Positions 20,281-30,810 of a stretch of DNA of 64,000 nt are shown here, in pieces. Source of the DNA: Lolium rigidum (taxonomy: Eukaryota; Streptophyta; Magnoliopsida; Poales; Poaceae). How positions within the stretch are numbered: position 1 is the first letter of the stretch; every line of letters starts with the position of its first letter. The stretch is taken from contig NC_061510.1 of assembly GCF_022539505.1 (NCBI RefSeq), positions 34,187,047 to 34,251,046 of the forward strand, in the 5' to 3' direction. Below the pieces are notes generated by a model, which searched no databases, was not told where the DNA came from, and saw only the letters and a program-made list of their open reading frames with translations. Both the position numbers and the translations under genes were made by a program.

Positions 20281-21496
20281 GAGGTGCGGTGAAGCGGCGG
20301 ACCGTTGGATGGAAAACATGTGTGGCAGATGATAACCACGTGTATACAAGGGTAAAAAAGTACTTTAACATTGACGAGGTTACGGAGCGTGTGCCAGAAA
20401 AAGTGGAGAACATGTGTCCCCCACTTGCACGATGTGTCAATAAGATAAGGAATTTGGACCCACAAGGCAGTGAGAGAAACGGTTCTCGCATGTTTCCAAA
20501 ACAGAAATCGTGGCTATCATCAGCAACGACGTCATCAAGGTAAAAGAAAAGCTCGACTATGAAGTTTGCAGAGATTATCGACACGCAAGGATATTTCGGG
20601 AGCCTTTGTTCAAATACAAGTTTTTGCCCAAATGCTCGGGGGCTACTTTGGAAAAATAGAAACTTCGAGTATGACAAGATAGAAATGGCAAAAGCCTATG
20701 ACCAAATGCAACCATTTGTTCATAATCTCGGGGACTACTCCCATCGGGAGCGCTGGTCGCGCACCCGATAGATATAAAAATATCGAGAAGGATTATAAAT
20801 ATAGCGGCAAAGGATACTAATCTGTGGAGCCTACACCCAAGCACAAGTTCTTGGCTGTAGCCTCGGGGGCTACTCCCATCGGGAACGCTGTTCGCGTGTC
20901 CCGATGAATTTTTAGAAGTGAGTATATTTCGAGTTACATAGATAACTCTACATATACTCCCATCGGGAAAGACAAAATAAGTCATCAAATATGACTCGAT
21001 AAAATGTGCTATTCCAAAGCCGAAAAGCACTCGACAATATATTCTCAGAACGCCAAAGTTGCGATCAATTTCGAATGCCGCAAATTTGCGAAGGTAAGAC
21101 CCCGGATCCGTTCGCTGGGCGTGGCATCGCCGAAGACTGCGCTCTGCTACTTTTATCCGTATGAACAGATACGAAGAAAAATCCTAACGGACGCGTTAGG
21201 TACTCGATAAATTTGACTGGGACTCGACGGAATGGTAAGACCTTAAGCGGCACCTCGTCGAAGTTTGCACCGAGTATCCCGAGATCATGTCCAGGGACGT
21301 GATCTTGAAGTAGGTTTTTGCGGATTGCCACTAGAGCAGCTTAACTAGTACCCGATCCGTCGGATGAACTAGCCCCAACTACCATTATCCCCGTACAATA
21401 TAGAATTTTATGTGAAGAAGTATAAATAAAAAAGTTAAAGCTCTCGAATAAAAATAAACAGCCGAGATTTTCCCCGATTCTACGATTCAAGCAAAA
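20281..21496 (+). other. T1 spacer upstream of 3' LTR with repeated polypurine blocks
   Basis: No coding sequence. It holds CTCGGGGGCTAC-type motifs at 20635, 20727 and 20862. The last two belong to longer blocks of about 43 bp that continue as TACTCCCATCGGGA(G/A)CGCTG and a GCGCACCCGATA-like tail. T2, T0 and T3 have two such blocks each at the same place. Confidence 0.75.
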
Positions 21497-21508
21497 TCTC
21501 GGGGCTAC
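21497..21508 (+). other. T1 polypurine tract
   Basis: TCTCGGGGCTAC lies directly before the 3' LTR. It is the expected primer site for plus-strand synthesis. T2 has the equivalent with one more G. Confidence 0.75.
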
Positions 21509-21896
21509 CGACATAGGCATCCCAAATGGGCCTGCCGAAGATAGTACCCGGGGTTTATCGGAGGCCCACTACTCGAAGAATAAGAAGATTCGGAAGCCCA
21601 TTTAGTATTAAGGAAAGATAGTTTGTTTTAGGAAAGATAGAGTTTTGTAATCTCACGGGTTGAGTATGAAACCCTCCCGAATTCTGTAACTTGTGTATTA
21701 CGAAACCCTCGGCTCCACCTCCTATATAAGGGGGAGTCGAGGGACAAAGAAAGGATCGAATCTATTGTTAACATAACCCTAGTTTTCATAATCGTCGAGT
21801 ACTTTTCGGCTGAAACCTTCGAGATCTACTTGCCCTCTACTTCTAACAAAACCCTAGTCTACAATCTGTAGGCATTGACAGGTTAATCCCTTGTCA
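21509..21896 (+). repeat. T1 3' LTR
   Basis: 388 bp. It begins CGACATAGG instead of TGACATAGG (a mutated first base) and ends TTGTCA. It carries TC at 21558-21559 where the 5' LTR has CT. Confidence 0.96.
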
Positions 21897-21901
21897 ATAG
21901 T
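21897..21901. repeat. T1 target-site duplication, right (ATAGT)
   Basis: Exact repeat of 8956-8960. Confidence 0.95.
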
Positions 21902-23151
21902 CCATACTTTAGCTACATTATTTTCTTTAGCAAGTTTTTCTTTTTCTTCTCTATCCCACCTAGCATGCAATTCAGCCGACATTCTTATATTATCATTAAT
22001 TCGAACTTGGATGGCATTTGTTTTAGCAAACCTAGCATCTTTAACTTCCTCAGGCATAACTTTTAATTTTAAAAGATCAACATCAAGAGTAAGACTATCA
22101 ACCTTAGAAGCAAGAACATCAATTTACCAAGCTTTTCCTCAACAGTTTTATTAAAAGTAGTTTGTGTACTAATAAATTCTTTAAGCATCGCTTCTAGACC
22201 AGAGGGTACACTCTTATTATTGTTGTAAGAATTACGATAACCACTACCATTATTAGAAGGATATGGCCTATAGTTGTTGTTGCCACAATTATTCCTATAA
22301 GCATTGTTGTTGAAATTATTATTCTTAATGAAATTCACATCAACATTTTCTTGTTGAGCAACCAATGAAGCTAAAGGAACATTATTAGGATCAATATGAG
22401 ATCTACCATTTGCAAGCATAGACATAATAGCATCAATCTTATCACCCAAAGAAGAGGTTTCTTCTACAGAATTTACCTTCTTACCTTGAGGAGTTCTTTC
22501 AGTGTGCCATTCAGAGTAATTGATCATCATATCATCAAGAAGCTTAGTTGCGGCGCCTAAGGTAATGGACATAAAAGTACCTCCAGCAGCTGAATTCAAT
22601 AGGTTTCTTGAGGAAAAATTCAATCCTGCATAAAAGGTTTGGATGATCATCCAAGTAGTCAGTCCATGGGTAGGGAAATTCTTTACCAAAGATTTCATTC
22701 TCTCCCATGCTTGAGCAACATGTTCATTATCAAAAAATTTAAAGTTTATAATGCTACTTCTCAAAGATATAATCTTAGCAGGAGGATAATATTTACAAAT
22801 AAAAGCATCTTTACATTTAGTCCACGAATCAATACTATTCATAGGCAAAGAAAGCAACCAATCTTTAGCTCTTCTTCTTAATGAGAAAGGAAACAATTTC
22901 AGTTTTATAATATCACCATCTATATCCTTATACTTTTGCATTTCACAAAGTTCAACAAAATTATTAAGATGGGCAGCAACATCATCAGTACTAACACCAG
23001 AAAATTGCTCTCTCATAACAAGATTCAATAAAGCAGGTTTAATTTCATAGAATTCTGCTGTAGTAGCAGGTGGAGCAATAGGAGTACTTATAAAATCATT
23101 ATTATTTGTGCTAGTGAAATCACACAACTTAGTATTTTCAGGAGTACCCAT
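21902..23151 (-). pseudogene. G1 gag, N-terminal and capsid region
   Basis: The start is taken at the ATG at 23151 (MGTPENTKLC); upstream codons are AT-rich leader. The capsid-like signature is clear: LNLVMREQFSG, AAHLNNFVELCEMQK, KLKLFPFSLRRRAKDWLLSLP, SWTKCKDAFICKYYP and FNDNEHVAQAWERM-like spacing. This is the retrotransposon gag domain of the Athila type. An Asn-rich stretch follows (about residues 280-300). A base appears lost near 22122, shifting the frame, after which the rest reads as a coiled, charged segment (DREEKEKLAKEN) up to the T1 insertion. It continues at 8960 downward. Confidence 0.8.
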
Positions 23152-23377
23152 TGTAGCAGTAATAAAGTAAACTAAGCAAATAGAATAAAGTAGAGACAAG
23201 TAACTAATTTTTTTGTGTTTTGATATAGAACAAGTAAACAATATATAAAGTAAAGCAACTAATTTTTTGTGTTTTTAATATGAAGCAAACAAGACAGTAA
23301 ATAAAATAAAGTAAAGCAAGACAAAAACAAAGTAAAGAGATTGGATGTGGAGACTCCCCTTGCAGCGTGTCTTGATC
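23152..23377 (-). other. G1 leader, T-rich on the coding strand
   Basis: Non-coding leader between primer site and gag, made of short repeats of AAGCAAAACAA/AAAGTAAA type on the plus strand. G2 has a similar leader. Confidence 0.55.
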
Positions 23378-23395
23378 TCCCCGGCAACGGCGCCA
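23378..23395 (-). other. G1 primer-binding site (tRNA-Asp)
   Basis: Minus strand TGGCGCCGTTGCCGGGGA matches the complement of the plant tRNA-Asp 3' end over 18 bases. It lies 11 bases inside the 5' LTR. Confidence 0.9.
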
Positions 23396-23406
23396 GAAAT
23401 TTAGCT

Positions 23407-24988
23407 TGATGCGTGTGATGTACACGTCCGTTGGGAACCCCAAGAGGAAGGTGTGATGCGCACAACAGCAAGTTTCCCTCAGTATGAAACCAAGGTTATC
23501 GAACCAGTAGGAGCCAAGAAGCACGTGAAGGTTGTTGGTGGAGGAGTGTAGTGCGACGCAACACCAGTGAAACCGGCGCCAACGTGGAACCTGCACAACA
23601 CAATCAAGATACTTTGCCCCAACGTAATCGTGAGGTTGTCAATCTCACCGGCTTGCTGAAAACAAAGGATTAAACGTATCGAGTGGAAGATGGTGTTTGT
23701 TTGCAAAGAACAGTAAAGAACAATGATTGCAGTAGATTATATTTAGATGTAAAAGAATGGAACGGGGTCCACAGTTCACTAGTGGTGTCTCTCCAATAAG
23801 ATAACTAACATGCTGGGTGAACAAATTATAGGTGGGCAATTGACAAATAAAGATTCAATACATATCAACGATGATTACTATGAGATTTAATCAGGGCATT
23901 ACGACAAAGTACATAGACCGCTATCCAGCATGCATCTATGCCTAAATAATCCACCTTCGGGTTAGCATCCGCATCCCTTCCAGTATTAAGTTGTAAACAA
24001 CATATAATTGCATTACGTATGGTGCTTAATGTAATCAACACAAATATCCTTAGACAAAGCATTGATGTTTTATCCCTAGTAGCAACAACACATCCACAAC
24101 CTTAGAACTTTCTGTCACTGTCCCAGATTAAATGGAGGCATGAACTCACAATCGAGCATAAATACTTCCTCTTGGAGTTACAAGTATCAACTTGGCCAGA
24201 GCCTCTACTAGCAACGGAGAGCGTGCAAGAACATAAACAACACATATATGATAGATTGATAATCAACTTGACATAATATTCTAGATTCATCGGATCCCAC
24301 CAAACACAACATGTAGGATTACAAATAGATGATCTTGATCATGTTAGGCAGCTCACAAGATCTAAACAATGATAGCACAAGCGGAGAAGACAACCATCTA
24401 GCTACTGCTATGGACCCATAGTCCAAGGATGAACTACTCACGCATCAATCCGGAGGCGGACATGATGATGTAGAGCCATCCGGTGATGATTCCCCTCTCC
24501 GGCAGGGTGCCGGAGGCGATCTCCTGAATCCCCCGAGATGGGATTGGCGGTGGCGGCGTCTCTGGAAGGTTTTCCGTATCGTGGCTCTCGGTACAGGGGG
24601 TTTCGCGACGAATGCTTTAAGTAGGTGGAAGGGCGGAGTCGGAGGGGTCACGGGGGCCCCACACGCTAGGGCCGCGCGGGCCCCCCTTAGGCCGCGCCAC
24701 CCTAGTGTGGCGGCGCCCCGTGGCCTCACTTCCTTTCCCCCTCGGTCTTCTGAAAGATTCGTGGAAAAATAGGACCCTGAGCGTTGATTTTGTCCAATTC
24801 CGAGAATATTTTCTTTGTAGGATTTCTGAAACCAAAAACAGCAGAAAACAACAACTGGAGCTTCAACATCTTGTTAGTAGGTTAGTGCCGGAAAATGTAT
24901 AACAATAAAAGTATGTATAAAACATTCAACTATTGTCATAAAAGTAGCATGAAACATAAGAAATTGTAGATACGTTTGAGACGTATCA
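23407..24988 (-). repeat. G1 5' LTR
   Basis: 1582 bp. On the minus strand it runs from TGATACGTCTCAAACG to CACACGCATCA. It matches 4007-5549 apart from the part lost to the CACTA. A TTTAAAG stretch near 24616 (minus strand) may be the core promoter. Confidence 0.93.
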
Positions 24989-25803
24989 GGCGCCTGTAAA
25001 AACGAGTTTTCGCTTGTCCTAGTGTCTGTTTTAGTTTGGGTTGGATTCTTGTAAAAAGGCTTCTGTGACACTTCAGTTTCTTGATTTAACTAGGGATCCC
25101 ATGTGTGGTTCCTTTTCTCGAAAAAAATAGATTTGTTTTTGAATGACAAAGACTCTCCAACCAGCGGAAAAAATGTAAAGAACGGAGATTCTCTAGGAGA
25201 GTCAACGTCGTTCAAAAGAAAGGCGCTACATGATTTTCCGTGGATGTCTAGTTGAGGATCATTCATACTTTGACATTACCCTGTCCATTTAAGTATATGC
25301 GCACTTTATATACAAGCTCCAAAATCTTGTGGAATATTCCCAACAACTCGCAGTTTTGCTTGCTTCATCGTATTTCGTCGTGTTAGCTAGGCTTAATTTT
25401 TAAGATGTGACTAGTAAAAAATGGCCGTGCGTTGCATCGGAAAATAATTGGCCGATTCAGTTGCACCAACTGAAAATTTGTGAGACGTGCAGAGTGTACT
25501 CTGCATAGATATTTTTTTGCGCCGCTAGCATCCGGGTCACCAATGACCTTTGGATCGCCATGGTTATCCCGCTCATCACTCTGCGGCAAACAAGCATATT
25601 TCACTACAAAATAAATACTATTAAATTTATTAGTTCTCCGCTTATATTGAATTAGTATTATTATAGAAAAGAAAGAGATATTGCAGAAATTCAATTCGGC
25701 TCCCGGGTGCGTATGCTTCCTATATCAAAAAATCATATTTCGAGTTGTCAAAAAAATTGGACAAAAAATTCTACTTATACATCTGCATAATATATGTGCC
25801 ATA

Positions 25804-25983
25804 GTTGTCAGAATCATGATTCTACTATACAATTCTACGACTTTACGACCCAAATTGAGTGGAACGATTCAACGATCCTGCTAAGTAGAATCTAAGATTT
25901 TACGATTCTAAAAGTTAAGATTCTACGTTTTGCGATCCTACCATAGAGGTTCTGATCCAATTCAGAATCATGATTCTAACAAC
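25804..25983. mobile_element. MITE-like element with terminal inverted repeats
   Basis: GTTGTCAGAATCATGATTCT at the left faces GAATCATGATTCTAACAAC at the right. The interior is built of ATTCTACGATT-type steps. The length of 180 bp and lack of coding fit a small non-autonomous DNA element. The superfamily is not assignable: the flanks do not show a clear duplication. Confidence 0.5.
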
Positions 25984-26569
25984 ATTGATATGTGCATTCG
26001 TCAAATTTGACGAAAAATTAATATTTTTTGTAGTCTACGTAAAAAAGAGAAAATTTATCTTGTAAAAAACATTATTTTTAGCACTGAGTTTTGTCTTTTT
26101 TACACACGGTACATGACAAGTCCATTTTTTATTAAACAACTTTGTGAGCGTGTAGCACGTGAAGATGTACATGCAAATTTTTCGTTTCAAATTTTTTAAA
26201 TTCAAAATATGTATAAGATGTATTTCAAAATATAGGAGAATATGCTCCCTTGTTCCAAAACACCACTCCCGAGATATTGAGCTTAGAAAAAGTGTGCCGT
26301 GCAGAGTTAGCACCTCGTGTGATTCAAAAATACTATGCACCGATGCATAAGCCTCTCGTGTTCGCTGAAAAAAAGTGCTTGAAACTAAGCTAGCACCTTA
26401 CATGACTGAACAAAAGTTCTGTACAAAGATGCACACGCCTCTTATATTCGCTGAAGAAATACATAAGAAACTAAGCTAAGCTAGCACCTGACGTGGCAGC
26501 GATGCGGAGATCAGCAATAAAGTAACTTCCTCATCGAAATACTCCAATCTTCCTCATCGATGCGGAGTA

Positions 26570-26875
26570 AAAAACGTCTGACGCCAAAAAAACGTCTATC
26601 GCCTTCCTGCCCTCGACCGCTCCAATCTTCCCACTGCGCGATTTTGGTTCTCGGAAAGGAATTCCCCGATTGCTTTGTCAAATCCCTAAATCTCGCGTTT
26701 GCTGGATTCGGAGCCCTCGGCGGCGCTACGGACGGCGGCGGTCTCGATTCGTTGCGGCTGCTGCAATTGGCGCATCTCCTCTGGTACTGGTAGGCGGCAC
26801 AACGCCCCTGCGCGACCTCGTCCTCGTCACCTTACCGGCGACCTCAAGCCGCTGAAATCTTCCCAACCCTGACTA
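26570..26875 (+). other. GC-rich, exon-like tract of unknown origin
   Basis: In otherwise AT-rich surroundings this tract is GC- and CpG-rich (GGCGGCGCTACGGACGGCGG). It resembles the 5' end of a grass gene, with a short open frame (26560-26793) and a GTAGGT donor-like step downstream near 26896. I recognise no protein and see no continuing exon. It may be a captured or decayed gene fragment. Confidence 0.3.
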
Positions 26876-27857
26876 ACTCTCTCCCTTGATTGGTGTGTAG
26901 GTAAAAGCCATGCGCTGTGTAGACAAAGATGCTTGAATCATTTTTTTTTCTCCTGTGCGAATAATTTGACCGCAATCCTAGTTGCTGCAGCACGGGAATA
27001 AATTGAGGTACCGTCGATGGTGGTCTTCGCCTTCCGCCGGCCGAAACTCGCCTTGCAAACAGATTAATCTCGTCTTGCAAAATCGCTCGCCCAGTCATAA
27101 TGTCCACGGGAAACAAACTCATCTTCACGATTGTTGGAACCATAGTAGCTAGATGGGACGATTTATAGGCGTAGTAAAGATCTGAGTTCGTAACGATGTC
27201 CTCATGCTCTCGTTGGAATCTATCGAAATCCTTTTCAGAACCTTTTGATTCATCGGGACTCCTGAGAAGGCTGAGATGTACCTGGGCCCGGCCTTAATTT
27301 GTACCGCTCGGCAGGGGAGCCAGGGGATGGGGTCACGCGCGACGGTGTTGAAGGAAGCGAACCGTTCTTTTTGACTTGGCGGTGGCAGGTATGTGTAATT
27401 TCGGCCAACTTTAAGGGCAATAAAAAACGGACCAACAAGAAGCCGTTTTGCTTTTATTATTTTGTAAGCTTGAGAGTTTGGTTAAAGTTGGTGGTGTGTG
27501 TATTTCTACATGATTTAGATAGTCAGGAGGTTTGAGTTAGAAGATTGCATGCTACTGAAATTATCTCACGATCACAGCTAGAACTGATTCTTCCGTAGTG
27601 GCTTGTTGTTGAAAGATCTTCTTTCGACAGAATCGATTCTTCCGCAGTGGCTTGTTTTTGTCGCCGATGAAAAGTGGCTCTAGCATGAGGTTGTGTGCCT
27701 AGCGATGAATGACCTGGTTCGCACACTCGCACAAGCTTCATGCCTGGTTCTACGACTCCTTCCCTCGGATTTGACATGGAGGTACTTGCAATCTCTGCCG
27801 TCGGATGCACCTTCCTTCATCCCTTGCATCGTGCCTGGGAGGTACCATGAGGTACTA

Positions 27858-27877
27858 GTACTTCTCTAGAGAAGTAC
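27858..27877. repeat. Perfect 20-bp palindrome
   Basis: GTACTTCTCTAGAGAAGTAC reads the same on both strands. GAGGTAC motifs flank it on both sides, so it may be the fused ends of a lost element. Confidence 0.6.
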
Positions 27878-28112
27878 CTCCTTCTCCTTATACCTAATTA
27901 AAAAAAGTCACAACTATTTTTATTTTTTTTGAACAAAGTCGCAACTATTTGATGCCCGGCTATTATAGACTCTTCGAATTGGTGAAGCGTATGGATCAAC
28001 AACACGTAAATACGCTTCACCAAAGAAGTATTTTATAATTCACTACAATGCCATATACACTCTTGTGATCGCATTGAAACTTTGTAGTCGGAGAGAAGTT
28101 ATCCAAAAGCTA

Positions 28113-28344
28113 CTTCCTTCGATCCATAATAAGCAGTGGCGGAGCTGATGTACAAGTATTGGGTTCAGTTGAACCCAATGAGTTTCATTAAACCTTCACT
28201 AATTTGTTTTTTCACTTGGCTCAGTAGAGGAAGAACACTGCAAAATTAGTAGAGCTGAGCCCAATAGTATTTTGCTCCAGCTTTGCCCCTGATAATAAGT
28301 GATGTTTGAACTGAAACCAGGTCACTTATTATGGATCGGAGGGG
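28113..28344. mobile_element. Stowaway MITE interrupted by a hAT-type MITE
   Basis: The ends are CTTCCTTCGATCCATAATAAG and its near complement TTATTATGGATCGGAGGGG, flanked by TA on both sides (28111-28112, 28345-28346). This is the Stowaway (Tc1/Mariner) signature. Without the nested insertion and one copy of its duplication the element is 66 bp. Confidence 0.85.
28134..28291. mobile_element. hAT-type MITE nested in the Stowaway terminus
   Basis: 158 bp with ends CAGTGGCGGAGCTG and (complement) CAGGGGCAAAGCTG, 11 of 14 matching. A perfect 8-bp duplication ATAATAAG flanks it (28126-28133 and 28292-28299). CAG(T/G)GGCGGAGC ends and 8-bp duplications are typical of hAT elements in grasses. Confidence 0.85.
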
Positions 28345-28346
28345 TA

Positions 28347-29151
28347 CTATAAGATAAAACAGTTCTATGGAAAATTCATATAAATAAAATGTGCAAATAA
28401 CAACTCAAAATACCAGCAATCCAGTACAAGTACATTCCTCGCCAGTTCATCAATACAGAGGGATACGTAGCCCCGTGGAGAATACTGCGCTTTAATTGAT
28501 ATGCACATGCACGTACAGTGAGGCCGTGTGCGGAAGGAGCTTTCAAATAGGACGTGTTGAGCTAAGCTAATATACAGCTCCAACTACCGTCACATAAATA
28601 CTTTCATATCCGATTGATTGATTGAGATTCCATGTGTACGGGACATGAACAGGAATAGTCTCGTCGATCCATCCATTTTGCAGCTGGAATGTTGGATAGA
28701 TGATCATCCATTTTGCCTTTGAGATACGCTGGGTGGCTGCATCGCCAGCCCAGCGGCTTGCACGTACGTACAGTGCTTGCGGCGCAAGAGGAGCTTAGTT
28801 TTCGTTCAGGACGTACTTGGCCATCTAAACAACTCTCCAGCTACCTAACATGGATCGCTTGTTCTATCGATTTCAGGAACACTGAACATGAGCAGTTCCA
28901 TGGAAGTTACTGAGGAGTAATGACGGATCAAGTCGCGCGCTTGCTGGGGCCTGGGTATACATAGTGCCGTGGATTTGATAAACATCATATGCATGCCCCT
29001 CATTCTTGATCCAGACGTAGTACGCATCCCCACCCTAACCATCTTCTTCCGCACAACCACCGTCTCTCTCGTGTGTCATCATCTCTCTCCTCGTCTTCGT
29101 CTCCTACTTAACCACAATGCTAACCGTCAATCCCATTTCCCTTATCATGTA
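28347..29151. other. Low-copy-looking stretch without recognised gene
   Basis: It has mixed composition with CT-rich tracts near 29070-29105 (CATCTCTCTCCTCGTCTTCG) and several CATGCA/GTACGTACGT elements, as in a grass gene promoter and leader. No coding sequence follows: a Stowaway-like element begins at 29152. It could be an orphaned promoter fragment. Confidence 0.25.
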
Positions 29152-29296
29152 CTAATCCGTTCAGAAATAAAAGCCTTTTTAAAATGCTAACTTGGCTTAC
29201 TAAAAAGGCCATATGCATAGCTCGATGCAGAGGCTGTGGCATATCCACCTTTTCGAAAAAAAGCTTCCTAAAAAGGATTATATTTCGAAGCGGAGG
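29152..29296. mobile_element. Diverged Stowaway-like MITE
   Basis: The left end CTAATCCGTTCAGAAATAAAAG pairs with the complement of the right end (CCTCCGCTTCGAAATATAATCC). TA is present on both sides. The element is 145 bp. The arms match only partly, so it is old. Confidence 0.65.
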
Positions 29297-29770
29297 TAAT
29301 ACGTAATTAGTTTTTATTTTGAAATAGGGGAAATAGCACCCCAGCTTCTGCATCCAAAGGATGCACACAGCTTTTTTATTAAATTATTCACAACACCTTA
29401 CAAGAACAATTAGATAATACGTAATTAGTATCTCATCCTCGGTTTGCTTTCTATTAGTGGACCTAATAGCCATATTCTTTCTTGCAGCCGTACGACATCA
29501 TGCAATCTATGCACCACACACTACAGCAGCCTAGTAGGTTTTGATTGATGTCTAAACTATGATGATGAGTTTCTTCTTCTAGAATATGAGGGTATGCACC
29601 TAAGGGAAAAGAGATGGTTCTTTGTGTTGTATGTCCACCTCCACCTCCATCTCCACTAGACATTTGGGCAGTAGGCCAAACGACACCGAGGCACCTCTGC
29701 TGGTTAGCTGCAAGCACTGCCAAATTTAACAGATGGTGTTCTTTTTACGGGCCGATAATATGGAAGAGAC
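29297..29770. other. Intergenic stretch without recognised gene
   Basis: It holds a short hairpin TGCATCC-AAA-GGATGCA at 29349-29365, in a phrase that recurs widely in Triticeae DNA from memory. Otherwise I see nothing. Confidence 0.3.
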
Positions 29771-30088
29771 TTGGAAGGTTTTCGACAAAAAAGTAAGGCT
29801 TGGAAAATATTTAAAGAGGAGTATGCTAAGGCTAAAGAAGAGGTGAGAAGAAAGCGTTTCGAGTTGATCACCATGAGAAGGGTGCTCCTAAACTTCCCCA
29901 CCAACAATATGCTATCGATACAAAAAAATCGTGGGCAAACCTTGTCTGCTACGACACATGAGAAGAAGCACAAAAATTCTCAACCAAACACTAGGCATTT
30001 GACATCTTTAACCATAAGACATTTAGTTGGATACGGCTCCACAAACCGCGGCATTCTAATGTTGCGATATATACTGTCAACATATTAG
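29771..30088 (+). pseudogene. Lysine-rich coding-like remnant, unrecognised
   Basis: An open frame of 105 codons. The first 40 or so residues (KAWKIFKEEYAKAKEEVRRKRFE) look like a charged helix or coiled coil from a real protein; the rest has no clear character. No promoter or intron signals are evident. It may be a fragment of a transposon or host gene. I do not recognise it. Confidence 0.25.
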
Positions 30089-30469
30089 ACAGTCAACCAT
30101 ATGATTCTTAGCAATCGTTGCAACCTATCTTCAAAGCCATATCCTCAGCTTTCCATGCCTTCTCGTTTGTCACATATTGTTGTCAAATATCAAAACATCA
30201 ATTTCACCGAAAAATCTGCTACGAGGGTGGGTATAGCTTTGCTGGCTAGGCACATGTGTGCCACTAAAAGTAGATGTGTGTTGACGATGCTTGCCTCGTA
30301 CGAAGAAAGCATCATTGGAAAATATAGCTACTTATCTTCGCCTAACGAATGAAGACTTCCTCGCTTTGGCCTTACAAGGACATCCTTTCTTCTCGCACAT
30401 CACAACATGTAGTTTGTTATATATGACTTGAATACTATCCTCGCTCGTATGCAAGGAATATATTAAGGA

Positions 30470-30810
30470 ATGGGTCTAGTGAAGGAAGGGACCAAGAAAG
30501 AAATTTGTAGCCCAGAACCTTAAGCAGGAGTTCATAACGTACGAATGGAAAGATTCGAACTATTGAAGCATACCCCAATAGTCGGTATCATAAAAAGGAC
30601 TCCTTTTATAGGAAATCATCGCATTATCTACTTTATTATGATATTGATTTTGATACAATGGATAATGGAAATCAAAGCTACTTGATGTCTGACTGAGACA
30701 AAAAGAAAAACGAAAGAAGAGAACTAAAGTACAATAGAACTTTGTATTTGGTAGAAGTTCTTGACAAGTCCCAAGTGAAGGAGATTAAGAGGTCATTAAA
30801 AAATTAGTCC
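30470..30810 (+). pseudogene. Broken coding-like tract, unrecognised
   Basis: In one frame from about 30549 the translation reads protein-like for some 85 codons with a single stop: AYPNSRYHKKDSFYRKSSHY, then YYDIDFDTMDNGNQSYL, then KKKNERRELKYN and LYLVEVLDKSQVKEIKRSL. Just upstream another frame gives KKFVAQNLKQEFITYEWKD, suggesting a frameshift near 30560. The composition is not that of random AT-rich DNA. I recognise no family. Confidence 0.3.

Larger units (their letters stand above)
8961..21896 (+). mobile_element. T1: Tat-lineage Gypsy retrotransposon with opposite-strand gene
   Basis: A complete element of 12.9 kb: LTRs of 387 and 388 bp, perfect 5-bp target duplication, primer site, gag, protease, RT, RNase H, a second archaeal-type RNase H, integrase, and a multi-exon gene on the opposite strand between integrase and 3' LTR. 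The order and the extra RNase H place it in the Tat lineage (established for that lineage). The LTRs differ by only one swapped base pair step, one substitution and one 1-bp indel, so insertion was recent. gag, protease and the integrase end carry frameshifts, so T1 is probably not autonomous now. T2 at 39075-52041 is a second copy, inverted. Confidence 0.93.
4007..24988 (-). mobile_element. G1: Gypsy LTR retrotransposon (Sabrina-like), split by T1
   Basis: Read on the minus strand: 5' LTR 24988-23407, tRNA-Asp primer site, leader, gag, protease, a long non-coding 3' half, polypurine tract and 3' LTR 5549-4007. The two LTR copies align over their whole length, with about 4 percent difference in the 200 bp I compared. 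The 3' LTR lacks its last 47 bp on this side because the CACTA element is inserted there. The right target duplication should be GGCGC (24989-24993); its partner lies beyond the CACTA. No RT, RNase H or integrase is present, so the element is non-autonomous. T1 (8961-21896) is inserted in gag. Confidence 0.9.
24989..28112. other. Relic intergenic stretch
   Basis: I see no intact gene. It contains a MITE-like inverted repeat (25804-25983), an imperfect direct repeat of about 80 bp around 26330-26490 (CTAAGCTAGCACCT in both copies), the GC-rich tract at 26570-26875, a duplicated GATTCTTCCG(T/C)AGTGGCTTG at about 27585 and 27643, and a short palindrome at 27858. The first five bases (GGCGC) should be the G1 target duplication. 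Confidence 0.5.

Noticed and set aside
19189..20349. Longer start for the T1 aORF at 20349
   Set aside because: The extra 68 codons overlap the TATA box and are Ser/Pro-rich leader. The ATG at 20145 (MPPRRLTRHS) is shared with T2.
23378..23395. tRNA-Asp-like sequence considered as a tRNA gene
   Set aside because: Only the 18 bases of the 3' end match. There is no cloverleaf, and the site is a primer-binding site next to an LTR.
25400..25445. GTAAAAAATGGCCGTGCGTTGCATCGG phrase shortened here as a possible Helitron or other element end
   Set aside because: The phrase resembles a common grass repeat, but no partner terminus, hairpin plus CTRR end, or target rule could be shown.
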